Below, in pieces: positions 17,279 through 25,989 of a stretch of DNA of 64,000 nt (its first letter is position 1; the number at the start of each line of letters is the position of its first letter). Below the pieces are notes generated by a model. The model was not told the origin of the DNA. It ran no database searches and was given only the letters and a program-made list of their open reading frames with translations. This DNA is from Mycolicibacterium sp. CBMA 247. Its GTDB lineage: Bacteria > Actinomycetota > Actinomycetes > Mycobacteriales > Mycobacteriaceae. The DNA lies in the NCBI RefSeq assembly GCF_009729095.1, contig NZ_VTGX01000005.1, positions 1 through 64,000 on the forward strand. The letters are read 5' to 3'. Made by a program: the position numbers and the translations under genes.

Positions 17279-18721
17279 TCAGGCGAACCGCTTGAGGCAG
17301 CGTTGTTCGTCGCCGAGGATGCCGACCCGGAACGCGTCGATGCGGGCGAAGCCAGAGGGCACCGACTCGCCGTTGACGTCACTGGCGGCCAACCCGTTGG
17401 TGAGGATGCCCGACACCGCCTCGTCGACGTCACCGGCGGTCAGCAGAATGGTGTCACCGTTGGGCAGGTTCACCGGCTTGATCATCTTGGCGGTGGCCAC
17501 CCCGGTCAGGCAGGCGGTGCGCAGCGCCGCCTCGGCGTTGTCGAGCACCAGGCCGCGGGCGTGCTGCAGAGCCAGCATGTAGCGCGAGATCAGCACCGAA
17601 AAGGCGGTGTTGTCACCGCCGGCCAGGCCGCCGATATCGAAGTCGTCGGGCGGTGCCGCCAGCGCCTGCAGTTCGGCCAGGTCGATCACGATGGTGTTGG
17701 TGTCCGGGCAGTAGGAGGCCGGAGGGCTGGGCTGTGCGCTCGGACAATCCACTGCGGTGTCGGGCCGGAAACTGAGCTGCGGGGGATTGGCCGGCTTGAA
17801 GACGGTGTTGAGTGCGTCGACCATCGAGCGGACCCAGCGGTCGGTGATGTCGAGGTCGCCGCTCTGGTTTTCGGGCAACAGGACCGGTAGTTCGCCGCGC
17901 CGCTGGTTGATCTCCTTGATGTCGATCGCCGCACAGGCCGCCGGCCCTTCGGTGAACCCGAACTGGAACGCCGAGATCCGTTCGAACGCCGACCCGTGTT
18001 CGTTGATCCCGACCTGGGCTTCGGCCTCGGTGAGCAGCGGGTCCCGGAACGCGATCACCGCGGCCAGCAGGTTGTTGAGCCCGTCGGCTGTGCTGAGCGC
18101 GAACCGCGGGGAATCACCATGGGCCACCCATCGCATATAGGTGCCGGCCAGACAGTCGGCTTGCTGTTCGGCGACCAGGGTGGGCGTGTTGCGGGTTACC
18201 AGGCCGGCCTGCTGCTGGATCGCGTGGCCGTACTCGTGGGCCAGCACCATGACGGCACCCATATCGCCGTTGTGCCGGCGCAGGCCGGGCATCAGCACGC
18301 CCCGGTCCCAGCCGATGGTCCGGTCTGGTTTGCAGAACGCGGCGTTGACCAGTCCGTAGGTCTCCATTCCGCAGAACCGTGTGTCGAAACTCTCGGCGTC
18401 CCAGGAGATCAGCGCGCGCACCGGTTGGAACTGACCCTTGAACACCTCGGAGTAGGAGTCCGCCCAGAACTCCTCGAGGTCACTGACGGCGCTGGCAGCC
18501 AGATTGTCGACCGCGCCGCCGTCGGTGTTGTTGACCGTGCGGGAGGGCTTCTCGGCGTCGGGGCGCAGCCCGCTGGGGCCATCGGTGGCGCGCATGCCGG
18601 CAACCGAGAAGGGATCGCTGAACACCGATACCGCCGTGCCGCCGACCAGTGACGAGCACGCGGCCAGCGGCAACACCGTGCACACCGCGAAAACGATGCC
18701 GAGCAGCGTGCGTCGGCTCAT
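17279..18721 (-). CDS. Putative lipoprotein neutral zinc metallopeptidase
   Basis: A 480-aa exported protein. MSRRTLLGIVF begins a signal peptide ending in lipobox LPLAAC, so it is probably membrane-anchored. The zinc motif HExxH is in LAHEYGHAIQQQ (about residue 195), and VAEQQADCLAG downstream supplies the third ligand and typical context of the putative neutral zinc metallopeptidase family. ATG 18721 was chosen over 18757 because GGAAGG precedes it and the signal peptide starts there. A close paralogue lies at 34524. Substrate unknown. It converges with the Vgb-like gene. Confidence 0.88.
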   Translation of the reverse strand: MSRRTLLGIVFAVCTVLPLAACSSLVGGTAVSVFSDPFSVAGMRATDGPSGLRPDAEKPSRTVNNTDGGAVDNLAASAVSDLEEFWADSYSEVFKGQFQPVRALISWDAESFDTRFCGMETYGLVNAAFCKPDRTIGWDRGVLMPGLRRHNGDMGAVMVLAHEYGHAIQQQAGLVTRNTPTLVAEQQADCLAGTYMRWVAHGDSPRFALSTADGLNNLLAAVIAFRDPLLTEAEAQVGINEHGSAFERISAFQFGFTEGPAACAAIDIKEINQRRGELPVLLPENQSGDLDITDRWVRSMVDALNTVFKPANPPQLSFRPDTAVDCPSAQPSPPASYCPDTNTIVIDLAELQALAAPPDDFDIGGLAGGDNTAFSVLISRYMLALQHARGLVLDNAEAALRTACLTGVATAKMIKPVNLPNGDTILLTAGDVDEAVSGILTNGLAASDVNGESVPSGFARIDAFRVGILGDEQRCLKRFA

Positions 18722-18815
18722 ATTGCTGCCTTCCGGTGCACTCGGGGCGGTTATCACTGTCCGCGCGGACTATTGCCGCACACACTAGTTAACTGCGGAT
18801 GCGCCGGACGCGATA

Positions 18816-20867
18816 TCAGCCCGCGCCGCGCAGCCGCTTCAAGGACTGACGCACCCGGTCGGGGTCGGTGGTGGACCAGAACGGCGGCAACGACGAACGC
18901 AGGTAACCGCCATAGCGGGCGGTTGCCAATCGGGAGTCCAGTACCGCGATCACGCCGCGGTCGTCAGTGTGGCGCAGCAACCGGCCGGTGCCCTGGGCGA
19001 GCAGTAGCGCGGCATGGTTGGCGGCGATCGCCATGAAGCCGTTGCCACCGTGTGCGCTGATCGCCCGCTGCCGGGCGGTCAACAACGGATCGTCGGGGCG
19101 GGGGAACGGAATCCGGTCGATCAGTACCAGTGACAGCGACGGCCCGGGTACGTCCACGCCCTGCCACAGTGACAGGGTGCCGAACAGTGAGGTCTCGGGA
19201 TCATCGGAAAACTGTTGCACCAAAGCCGAAGTGGTGTCCTCGCCCTGGCACAGCACCGGGGTGGACAGTCGCCCGCGCATGACCTCGGCGGCGGCCTTGG
19301 CCGCGCGCATCGACGAGAACAGGCCCAGGGTGCGGCCACCGGCCGCGGTGATCAGTCCCTCGATCTCGTCCAGTGTTCGGGTGTCGGTGCCGTCCCGTCC
19401 GGGCGGTGGTAAATGCTTGGCCACGTAGAGGATTGCGGATTTGGCATGGTCGAAAGGCGACCCGACATCGAGGCCGCGCCAACCCGGTTTCGCCGACCCG
19501 CTGTCGTCGGAGAAGCCACCCAGTCCCCAGTTGCGCGCCATCGCGTCGAAGTTCCCGCCGAGGGCGAGGGTGGCCGAGGTCAACACCGCGGTGGTGTTGG
19601 CGAACAGCCTGGTGCGCAACAGACCCGACACCGACATCGGTGCCACCCGCAGCAGGGACCGCGACCCGGTCCGCGGGTTCGGCGCATTTCCGGCGTTGGG
19701 CCCGTCGGACTGTTCCACCCAGACCACGTCGACGCGGTCGGGGATGGGCGGGACGAATGAGGTGAGGATGCGGGTGGCGGTGTCGCTGACCTCGCTCAGT
19801 GCGGTGACGGCCTCGGTGCGGGCCGAGGCGGCCTGCGGGTCGCTGGGCGTGGTGTCGATAGCCGTCCGCGCCGCGTTGGCCGCATCGCGCAATGCGGTCA
19901 GGTAGGTGCCCAGCTCCTCGTCGAGCACATCGATACGGCCGGCCTCGAACTCGTGCAGCAGCGAGGACAACGTCGCCACCGCGGCCTCGAAGCGTTGGGC
20001 CAGTTCGTCATCCACCAACCTGGCCATCCGGCGGTGTGCCACCGCCATGGACGTCGCCGACAGTTCGGCGGTGGCCACCCCGGTCACCCGGTCGGCCAGT
20101 TCGTGCGCCTCGTCGACCACCAGCAACTCGTATTCGGGCAGCACCGCGAAATCGGAGAGTGCGTCGATGGCCAGCAGTGCGTGATTGGTGACGACGACGT
20201 CGGCGGCCCCGGCCTTCTCCCGCGCCCGCTCGGCGAAGCAGTCGGTACCGAACTGGCAGCGCGAGACCCCGATGCACTCCCGTGCCGACACGCTGACCTG
20301 AGACCAGGACCGGTCCGGCACGCCGGGGATCACCTCGTCGCGATCACCGGTCTCGGTGTCCGAGGACCACTCCGTCAGCCGCTGTACATCGCGGCCCATG
20401 GCGCTGACGGCCATTGGGGAGAACAGTTCATCCTGCGGACGCTCGGCCGGATCGTCAGCCGCACCGTTGTGAATCTTGTTGAGGCACAGATAGTTTCCGC
20501 GGCCCTTCAACAGCGCGAAGGTGGGTTTGCGGGGTAGCGCGTCGGCCAGTGAGTTCACCAGCCGGGGCAGGTCACGGTCGACGAGCTGACGTTGCAGGGC
20601 AATGGTGGCCGTCGACACCACCACCGGCTGCTCGGTCTGCAAGGCCCGGGCGATCGACGGCACCAGGTAGGCCAGCGATTTGCCGGTGCCGGTCCCGGCC
20701 TGCACGGCCAGGTGTTCGCCGGACTCGAAGGCGTTCGCGACCGCCGCGGCCATCTCGACCTGGCCCGGGCGGCTGGCTCCGCCGAGCCCTTTGACGGCGA
20801 TCTTGAGGAGATTGGTCACCACGTTGGCCACCTCGCGGGATGGCTTCGCTTTGGTCGGCATGTTCAA
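18816..20867 (-). CDS. dinG: DinG-family ATP-dependent DNA helicase
   Basis: A superfamily 2, XPD-like 5'-3' helicase of 683 aa. Walker A is AGTGTGKS (about 58-65) and Walker B is VVDEAHELADRV. The iron-sulfur cluster cysteines are recognisable as one in NYLCLNK and a group in ECIGVSRCQFGTDCF. The last helicase motif is GTGRLLRHTDDRG. The start is 16 nt after pncB, which is transcribed in the same direction, so the two are probably one operon, as in M. tuberculosis (Rv1330c-Rv1329c). Start at 20861 is an alternative. Confidence 0.93.
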   Translation of the reverse strand: MNMPTKAKPSREVANVVTNLLKIAVKGLGGASRPGQVEMAAAVANAFESGEHLAVQAGTGTGKSLAYLVPSIARALQTEQPVVVSTATIALQRQLVDRDLPRLVNSLADALPRKPTFALLKGRGNYLCLNKIHNGAADDPAERPQDELFSPMAVSAMGRDVQRLTEWSSDTETGDRDEVIPGVPDRSWSQVSVSARECIGVSRCQFGTDCFAERAREKAGAADVVVTNHALLAIDALSDFAVLPEYELLVVDEAHELADRVTGVATAELSATSMAVAHRRMARLVDDELAQRFEAAVATLSSLLHEFEAGRIDVLDEELGTYLTALRDAANAARTAIDTTPSDPQAASARTEAVTALSEVSDTATRILTSFVPPIPDRVDVVWVEQSDGPNAGNAPNPRTGSRSLLRVAPMSVSGLLRTRLFANTTAVLTSATLALGGNFDAMARNWGLGGFSDDSGSAKPGWRGLDVGSPFDHAKSAILYVAKHLPPPGRDGTDTRTLDEIEGLITAAGGRTLGLFSSMRAAKAAAEVMRGRLSTPVLCQGEDTTSALVQQFSDDPETSLFGTLSLWQGVDVPGPSLSLVLIDRIPFPRPDDPLLTARQRAISAHGGNGFMAIAANHAALLLAQGTGRLLRHTDDRGVIAVLDSRLATARYGGYLRSSLPPFWSTTDPDRVRQSLKRLRGAG

Positions 20868-20883
20868 GAACTCACAACCAGCA

Positions 20884-22200
20884 CTAACGGGCCGGCGCTG
20901 ACGGTACGACCCGGGTGGGGATGGCCGGTTCGCCGCGGGAGAGTTTGAGGCCGTCCCACGGAAGGCTGTGCAATCCCGCGGTGACCCGGTCGCGCGCGGC
21001 GGCCAGGCCGGCGGCTGGGTGGTGTCCCTCGACGGGGACGCCGCCTGCCACCAGCGGCACGGTGAGCCGGCGTGCGGTGAGCCCGGATGGCTCCTGCGGC
21101 ACCTGGCCGTGCGGGTGGATCACTTCCTCGACGATCGTGCCCGAGGCCTTGGCCAGCCGAAGGGCCTGCTTGCGGCCGCCGAGGGATTCCTTGCGGCTGC
21201 TGCGCTTGGCGACCGGCATCCCGTCTACCTCGACCAGTTTGTAGACCATGCCTGCGGTTGGTGCTCCCGATCCGGTGACCACCGAGGTGCCGACGCCGTA
21301 GCTGTCGACGGGCTCGGCGCGCAGGGCGGCGATCGCGAACTCGTCGAGGTCTCCGGAGACCACGATCTTGGTTCCGGTGGCGCCCAGGCAGTCGAGCTGC
21401 TGGCGCACCTGGCGGGCCAGCACGCCCAGATCGCCCGAGTCGATGCGCACCGCGCCCAGCTGCGGGCCGGCCGCTGCGATCGCGTTGGCCACGCCTGCGG
21501 TGATGTCATACGTGTCCACCAGCAGTGTGGTGTCGATGCCGAGGGCTGCCACCTGGCCGCGGAACGCCGCTTCCTCGTCCGGCCCGCACTCGGAGGTGTG
21601 TAGCAGCGTGTAGGCGTGCGCCGCGGTGCCCAGCGCGGGCACCCCGTACCGCTGCTGGGCAGCGAGATTGGAAGACCCGGTGAAACCGGCCAGATACGCT
21701 GCACGCGCTGCGGCCACGGCGGCCAACTCATGCGTGCGCCGTGAGCCCATCTCGATCATCGGCCGGCCGTGGGCGGCGCTGGCCATCCGGGCCGCCGCCG
21801 AGGCTATCGCCGTGTCGTGGTTGAGGATTGACAGCACCAGGGTCTCGAGTACCACGCACTCGGCGAAGGTTCCGTGCACCGAAAGTACCGGCGAACCGGG
21901 GAAGTAGAGCTCGCCCTCGGCGTAGCCGTCGATGTCACCGCCGAACCGGAAGCCGGCCAGGAAATCCAGTGTTGCCGAGTCCAGGAACTCCGAGAGTACG
22001 GTGAGTGTTTCCGGGGCGAACGTGAACTCTGCCAACGCTTCCACAAACCGTCCGGTACCGGCGACCACGCCGTAGCGGCGCCCTTCGGGCAGCCGACGGG
22101 CAAAGACCTCGAACGTGGTGCGGCGGTGCGCCGTGCCATCGCGCAGCGCGGCGGCGAGCATCGTCAGCTCGTACTTGTCGGTGAGCAGCGCGACGGTCAC
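20884..22200 (-). CDS. pncB1: Nicotinate phosphoribosyltransferase
   Basis: Converts nicotinate and PRPP to nicotinate mononucleotide in NAD salvage. The 438-aa protein begins VTVALLTDKYELTML, the standard N-terminus, and contains ARRLPEGRRYGVVAGTGR, EMGSRRTHE and VRIDSGDLG. The frame stays open upstream to 22812, but the extra 204 codons run antisense to clpS and were rejected in favour of GTG 22200. It is divergent from clpS across 54 bp. Confidence 0.94.
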   Translation of the reverse strand: MTVALLTDKYELTMLAAALRDGTAHRRTTFEVFARRLPEGRRYGVVAGTGRFVEALAEFTFAPETLTVLSEFLDSATLDFLAGFRFGGDIDGYAEGELYFPGSPVLSVHGTFAECVVLETLVLSILNHDTAIASAAARMASAAHGRPMIEMGSRRTHELAAVAAARAAYLAGFTGSSNLAAQQRYGVPALGTAAHAYTLLHTSECGPDEEAAFRGQVAALGIDTTLLVDTYDITAGVANAIAAAGPQLGAVRIDSGDLGVLARQVRQQLDCLGATGTKIVVSGDLDEFAIAALRAEPVDSYGVGTSVVTGSGAPTAGMVYKLVEVDGMPVAKRSSRKESLGGRKQALRLAKASGTIVEEVIHPHGQVPQEPSGLTARRLTVPLVAGGVPVEGHHPAAGLAAARDRVTAGLHSLPWDGLKLSRGEPAIPTRVVPSAPAR

Positions 22201-22254
22201 ACCAGCAACCGTAGCTGTTTCTGGTATCAGGGTCGCCGCCGGTATTGTGGGCCC

Positions 22255-22557
22255 ATGGTTACACCGGCGAAGGCCCGACCGGGGACCCGCGAGGATCGCG
22301 AAGTCGAGGAAGTCGCGGCCACCGAAAGCCCGTGGGTGACCATCGTCTGGGACGATCCGGTCAACCTGATGACCTACGTCACCCACGTGTTCCAGAAATT
22401 GTTCGGATACAGCGAGCCGCACGCCACCAAACTCATGCTGCAGGTACACAACGAGGGCAAGGCCGTGGTGTCGGCCGGTAGCCGTGAGTCGATGGAGACC
22501 GATGTGACCAAACTGCACGCCGCGGGGCTGTGGGCCACCATGCAACAGGACCGCTGA
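22255..22557 (+). CDS. clpS: ATP-dependent Clp protease adaptor ClpS
   Basis: Delivers N-degron substrates to the ClpC1P1P2 protease. At 100 aa it is full length. WDDPVNLMTYVTHVF forms the substrate pocket region, and HNEGKAVV and ETDVTKLHAAGLWATMQ are the conserved C-terminal segments. ATG 22255 was chosen because the upstream frame overlaps the divergent pncB gene. It begins the run of co-directional genes clpS, DUF2017, P1 peptidase. Confidence 0.95.
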   Translation: MVTPAKARPGTREDREVEEVAATESPWVTIVWDDPVNLMTYVTHVFQKLFGYSEPHATKLMLQVHNEGKAVVSAGSRESMETDVTKLHAAGLWATMQQDR

Positions 22558-22563
22558 TCGACT

Positions 22564-23142
22564 GTGCGCAAATGGAAACGGATCGAGGCCGCCGACGGTC
22601 TGCGGTTCCGCTCGGCACTGGAACCCCATGAGGCCGCGCTCCTGTCCAGCCTGGGCACCTCGATGCTCGGGATGCTCGATGAGCGCGGATCGTCCGGGCC
22701 CACAGACGAACTCGAGACGATCACCGGCATGAAGACCGGCAATCCGCAGCCGCCCGAGGACGTCACGATGAAGCGTCTGCTCCCGGATTTCTATCGGCCG
22801 GCGACCGAGCATCCGGCCGGCTCGGGCACTGCCGAGAGCCTCAACAGCGCGCTACGGGGCCTGCATGAGCCGGCCATCATCGACGCCAAACGCCAAGCGG
22901 CCCAACGTTTGTTGGACACCATTCCGGACGGTGGCGGCAAGTTCGAGCTCAGCGAGGACGACGCCGAGGCCTGGGCCGCGGCCGTCAACGACATCCGGCT
23001 GGCGCTGGGAACCATGCTCGACATCGGCTCGCAGGGGCCCGACCAGCTGCCCGCCGAGCACCCGATGGCCGGGCACCTCGACGTCTACCACTGGCTGACC
23101 GTGCTGCAGGAGTACCTCGTGCTCGGCCTGATGGGGAGATAA
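22564..23142 (+). CDS. aosR: DUF2017 protein, homologue of the redox regulator AosR (Rv1332)
   Basis: A 192-aa actinobacterial DUF2017 protein starting from GTG six nucleotides after clpS. In M. tuberculosis the homologue Rv1332 is described as a regulator that forms an intrasubunit disulfide under oxidative stress, binds SigH and raises expression of the cysM branch of cysteine synthesis. The position directly upstream of mec-cysO-cysM fits that. The odd point is that this translation contains no cysteine at all, so disulfide sensing as described cannot happen in this protein. Family assignment is confident; conserved function is inferred. Confidence 0.85.
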   Translation: MRKWKRIEAADGLRFRSALEPHEAALLSSLGTSMLGMLDERGSSGPTDELETITGMKTGNPQPPEDVTMKRLLPDFYRPATEHPAGSGTAESLNSALRGLHEPAIIDAKRQAAQRLLDTIPDGGGKFELSEDDAEAWAAAVNDIRLALGTMLDIGSQGPDQLPAEHPMAGHLDVYHWLTVLQEYLVLGLMGR

Positions 23143-23147
23143 AGCCG

Positions 23148-24167
23148 ATGGGTTCGATCACCGACGTCGGCGGCATCCTGGTCGGCCACCACCACCGGAT
23201 CGACCCGGATGTGTCGTTGGGCTCGGGATGGGCGTCGGGGTCGACCGTGGTGCTGACCCCGCCGGGCACTGTCGGCGCCGTCGACGGACGTGGTGGCGCC
23301 CCCGGCACCCGCGAGACCGACCTGCTCGACCCGATCAACACGGTGCGCCACGTCGACGCCGTCGTGCTGACCGGCGGCAGTGCCTATGGGCTGGCCGCCG
23401 CCGACGGGGTGATGACCTGGCTGGAGGAACAGGGCCGCGGGGTGGCGATGGACGGTGGGGTGGTGCCGATCGTGCCCGCCGCGGTGATCTTCGACCTGCC
23501 GGTGGGCGGCTGGGCCAACCGGCCGACCGCCGAATTCGGCTACGCGGCCGCTGCGGCGGCTGGCACGGAGTTCGCGCTGGGAACTGTCGGCGGCGGGGTC
23601 GGCGCGCGGGCCGGAGTGCTCAAGGGAGGTGTCGGGACCGCCTCGGTGACGCTGGATTGCGGGGTCACCGTGGGTGCCCTGGTCGTGCTCAATGCCGCCG
23701 GTGACGTGGTGGACCCGGCCACCGGGCTTCCCTGGATGGCCTCGCTGATCGAGGAGTTCGGGTTGATCGCGCCGCCTGCCGATCAGCTCGCAGGCTATGC
23801 CGACCGGCATCGGGAGATCGGCCCGCTGAACACCACCATCGCGGTGGTCGCCACCGACGCCGCGCTGAGCCCGGCCGGGTGCCGTCGGATGGCCGTCGCC
23901 GCGCACGACGGGCTGGCCCGCACCATCCAGCCGTGTCACACCCCATTGGATGGCGATACGGTGTTTGCGCTGGCGACCGGCGCGATCACCGTCGAGCCGG
24001 ACGAAAAGACACCGGTGGCGATGTCGCCGGAGACGGCGCTGGTCACCCGGGTCGGGGCGGCCGCGGCGGACTGTCTGGCCCGCGCCGTCCTGGTCGGATT
24101 GCTCGCCGCCGAGCCGGTGGCCGGAATACCGACCTACCGTGACATGTTGCCGGGAGCGTTCGAATGA
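23148..24167 (+). CDS. P1-family (DmpA-like) aminopeptidase or hydrolase
   Basis: A 339-aa member of the P1 family of self-processing N-terminal nucleophile peptidases (L-aminopeptidase/D-Ala esterase type), homologue of Rv1333. GSITDVGGILVGHH opens the protein, VDAVVLTGGSAYGLAA and VGGGVGARAG form the alpha-chain core, and the likely autocleavage/nucleophile site is N228-T229 in GPLNTTIAVVATDA. Natural substrate unknown. It starts five bases after the DUF2017 gene. A 57-nt inverted-repeat element separates it from mec. Confidence 0.88.
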   Translation: MGSITDVGGILVGHHHRIDPDVSLGSGWASGSTVVLTPPGTVGAVDGRGGAPGTRETDLLDPINTVRHVDAVVLTGGSAYGLAAADGVMTWLEEQGRGVAMDGGVVPIVPAAVIFDLPVGGWANRPTAEFGYAAAAAAGTEFALGTVGGGVGARAGVLKGGVGTASVTLDCGVTVGALVVLNAAGDVVDPATGLPWMASLIEEFGLIAPPADQLAGYADRHREIGPLNTTIAVVATDAALSPAGCRRMAVAAHDGLARTIQPCHTPLDGDTVFALATGAITVEPDEKTPVAMSPETALVTRVGAAAADCLARAVLVGLLAAEPVAGIPTYRDMLPGAFE

Positions 24168-24180
24168 ATCGGCTCTCCGC

Positions 24181-24237
24181 CGAAACTGTATTCCAGCAGG
24201 GGTCGAGTCGACATTTTCCTGCCGGAATACAGTTTCG
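24181..24237. repeat. Intergenic inverted-repeat element upstream of mec
   Basis: The arms CGAAACTGTATTCC (24181-24194) and GGAATACAGTTTCG (24224-24237) match perfectly over 14 bp, and after one mismatch a further 5 bp pair (24196-24200 with 24219-24223). The 18-base interior contains GTCGAGTCGAC. It sits between the P1 peptidase and mec. Together with CGC just before, the left end reads CGCCGAAACT, the same 10 bases that begin the element at 46901. It could be a terminator, an operator or a small mobile palindrome. Confidence 0.8.
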
Positions 24238-24267
24238 TAGTGGAAACAGCGAAGAAAGGTGGTGCTC

Positions 24268-24681
24268 GTGCTGGTGATCCGCCGGGATCTCGCCGAGGCC
24301 ATGGTGGCGCACGCCCGCGCAGACCATCCTGACGAGGCGTGTGGGGTGATCGCCGGGCCGGAGGGCTCCGATCGGCCTGATCGCTTCATCGCGATGCTCA
24401 ACGCCGAGCGTTCCCCGACCTTCTACCGCTTCGATTCGGGCGAGCAGCTCAAGGTGTGGCGCCAGATGGATGACGCCGACGAGGTGCCCGTCGTCATCTA
24501 CCACTCGCACACCGCGACCGAGGCCTACCCGAGCCGCACCGACATCGCCTATGCCTCCGAACCCGATGCGCACTATGTGCTGGTCTCCACGCGGGACCCC
24601 GACGAGCACGAGCTGCGCAGTTATCGCATCATCGACGGCGTCGTCACGGAGGAACCCGTCTCAGTTGTCGATGAATACTGA
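24268..24681 (+). CDS. mec: CysO-cysteine peptidase (JAMM metalloprotease)
   Basis: Releases cysteine from the CysO-cysteine adduct, the last step of CysO-dependent cysteine synthesis. The JAMM zinc site is complete: Glu23 (DEACGV), His79-x-His81 (YHSHTA), Ser89 and Asp92 (PSRTD). GTG 24268 (VLVIRRD) was chosen because AAAGG ends eight bases upstream; GTG at 24259 is an alternative giving three more residues. The resulting length is 137 aa. Followed by cysO and cysM, as in Rv1334-Rv1336. Confidence 0.95.
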   Translation: MLVIRRDLAEAMVAHARADHPDEACGVIAGPEGSDRPDRFIAMLNAERSPTFYRFDSGEQLKVWRQMDDADEVPVVIYHSHTATEAYPSRTDIAYASEPDAHYVLVSTRDPDEHELRSYRIIDGVVTEEPVSVVDEY

Positions 24682-24711
24682 GAAGTCGAGCAGTGCAACT
24701 AAGGAGTCCCC

Positions 24712-25011
24712 ATGGCAGTAACCGTCTCAATCCCGACCATCCTGCGTCCGCACACCGGCGGGCAGAAGCGAGTGAGCGCCTCCGGCGACACGCTGGCGGC
24801 AGTGATCAGCGATCTGGAGGCCAACTACTCCGGGATCTCCGATCGGCTTGTCGATGACGGCAAGCTGCACCGGTTCGTCAACATCTACGTCAACGACGAG
24901 GACGTGCGGTTCTCGGGCGGACTGGACACCACCATCGGCGACGGCGACTCGGTGACGATCCTGCCCGCCGTTGCGGGCGGATCAGCGATGGGGCCATCGG
25001 CCGGCTCATGA
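24712..25011 (+). CDS. cysO: Sulfur-carrier protein CysO with C-terminal extension
   Basis: A ThiS/MoaD-like ubiquitin-fold protein that, as C-terminal thiocarboxylate, donates sulfur to O-phosphoserine on CysM. Residues 1-90 are the normal protein, ending LPAVAGG with the diglycine at 89-90. Here the frame does not stop but adds SAMGPSAGS, giving 99 aa. The codon after the diglycine is TCA, one base from TGA. The tail must be removed before activation if the diglycine is the functional end. ATGA overlap with cysM. RBS AAGGAG precedes ATG 24712. Confidence 0.93.
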   Translation: MAVTVSIPTILRPHTGGQKRVSASGDTLAAVISDLEANYSGISDRLVDDGKLHRFVNIYVNDEDVRFSGGLDTTIGDGDSVTILPAVAGGSAMGPSAGS

Positions 25012-25979
25012 CCAGATACGACTCGCTGCTGCAGGCCCTCGGCAACACCCCGTTGGTCGGGCTACAGCACCTGTCGCCACGGTGGGAGGACGGTCCGGAC
25101 GGACCGCATGTGCGGTTGTGGGCCAAGCTCGAGGACCGCAACCCGACCGGGTCGATCAAGGACCGGCCGGCGCTGCGCATGATCGAGCAGGCCGAGCGTG
25201 ACGGATTGCTGAGCCCCGGCGCCACCATCCTGGAGCCCACCAGCGGCAACACCGGGATCTCGCTGGCGATGGCCGCGATGCTCAAGGGCTACAACATGAT
25301 CTGCGTGATGCCCGAGAACACCTCCATCGAGCGGCGTCAGATCCTGGAACTCTACGGCGCGAAGATCATCTTCAGCGCGGCCGAGGGTGGTTCCAACACC
25401 GCCGTGGCCACCGCGAAAGAGCTTGCGGCAGAGAACCCTTCGTGGGTGATGCTGTACCAGTACGGCAACCCGGCCAATAGCGATGCGCACTACTACGGCA
25501 CCGGTCCGGAGTTGCTGGCAGACCTGCCCGAGATCACTCACTTCGTCGCCGGGCTCGGCACCACCGGCACCCTGATGGGCACCGGCCGGTTCCTGCGCGA
25601 GCAGGTACCCGGCGTGCAGATCGTGGCCGCCGAACCGCGCTACGGCGAGGGCGTGTACGCGCTGCGCAACATCGACGAGGGATTCATCCCTGAGCTGTAT
25701 GACCCCGACGTGCTGACCACCCGGTTCTCGGTGGGCTCCTACGACGCCGTCAAACGCACCCGCGACCTGGTGACCCGTGAAGGAATCTTCGCCGGCATTT
25801 CCACCGGCGCGGTGCTGCATGCCGCACTGGGCATGGCGGGCAAGGCGATCAAAGCCGGCGAGCGCGCCGACATCGCGTTCGTGGTCGCCGACGCCGGTTG
25901 GAAGTATCTGTCCACCGGTGCCTACGCCGGTAGCCTTGATGACGCTGAGGATGCGTTGGAAGGGCAGCTATGGGCGTGA
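25008..25979 (+). CDS. cysM: O-phosphoserine-dependent cysteine synthase CysM
   Basis: A PLP enzyme that joins O-phosphoserine with CysO thiocarboxylate to give CysO-cysteine. The PLP lysine is Lys51 (NPTGSIKDRPA), the same number as in the M. tuberculosis enzyme. SGNTGISLAMAA and the C-terminal GISTGAVLH bind the cofactor phosphate and substrate. At 323 aa it is full length. Its ATG overlaps the cysO stop by four bases, ensuring coupled synthesis of carrier and enzyme. Confidence 0.96.
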   Translation: MTRYDSLLQALGNTPLVGLQHLSPRWEDGPDGPHVRLWAKLEDRNPTGSIKDRPALRMIEQAERDGLLSPGATILEPTSGNTGISLAMAAMLKGYNMICVMPENTSIERRQILELYGAKIIFSAAEGGSNTAVATAKELAAENPSWVMLYQYGNPANSDAHYYGTGPELLADLPEITHFVAGLGTTGTLMGTGRFLREQVPGVQIVAAEPRYGEGVYALRNIDEGFIPELYDPDVLTTRFSVGSYDAVKRTRDLVTREGIFAGISTGAVLHAALGMAGKAIKAGERADIAFVVADAGWKYLSTGAYAGSLDDAEDALEGQLWA

Positions 25980-25989
25980 GTGGTCGGAT

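Noticed and set aside
24181..24237. Possible LexA (SOS) box in the palindrome upstream of mec
   Set aside because: The arms do not contain the mycobacterial TCGAAC-N4-GTTCGA pattern, and the spacing is far too long.
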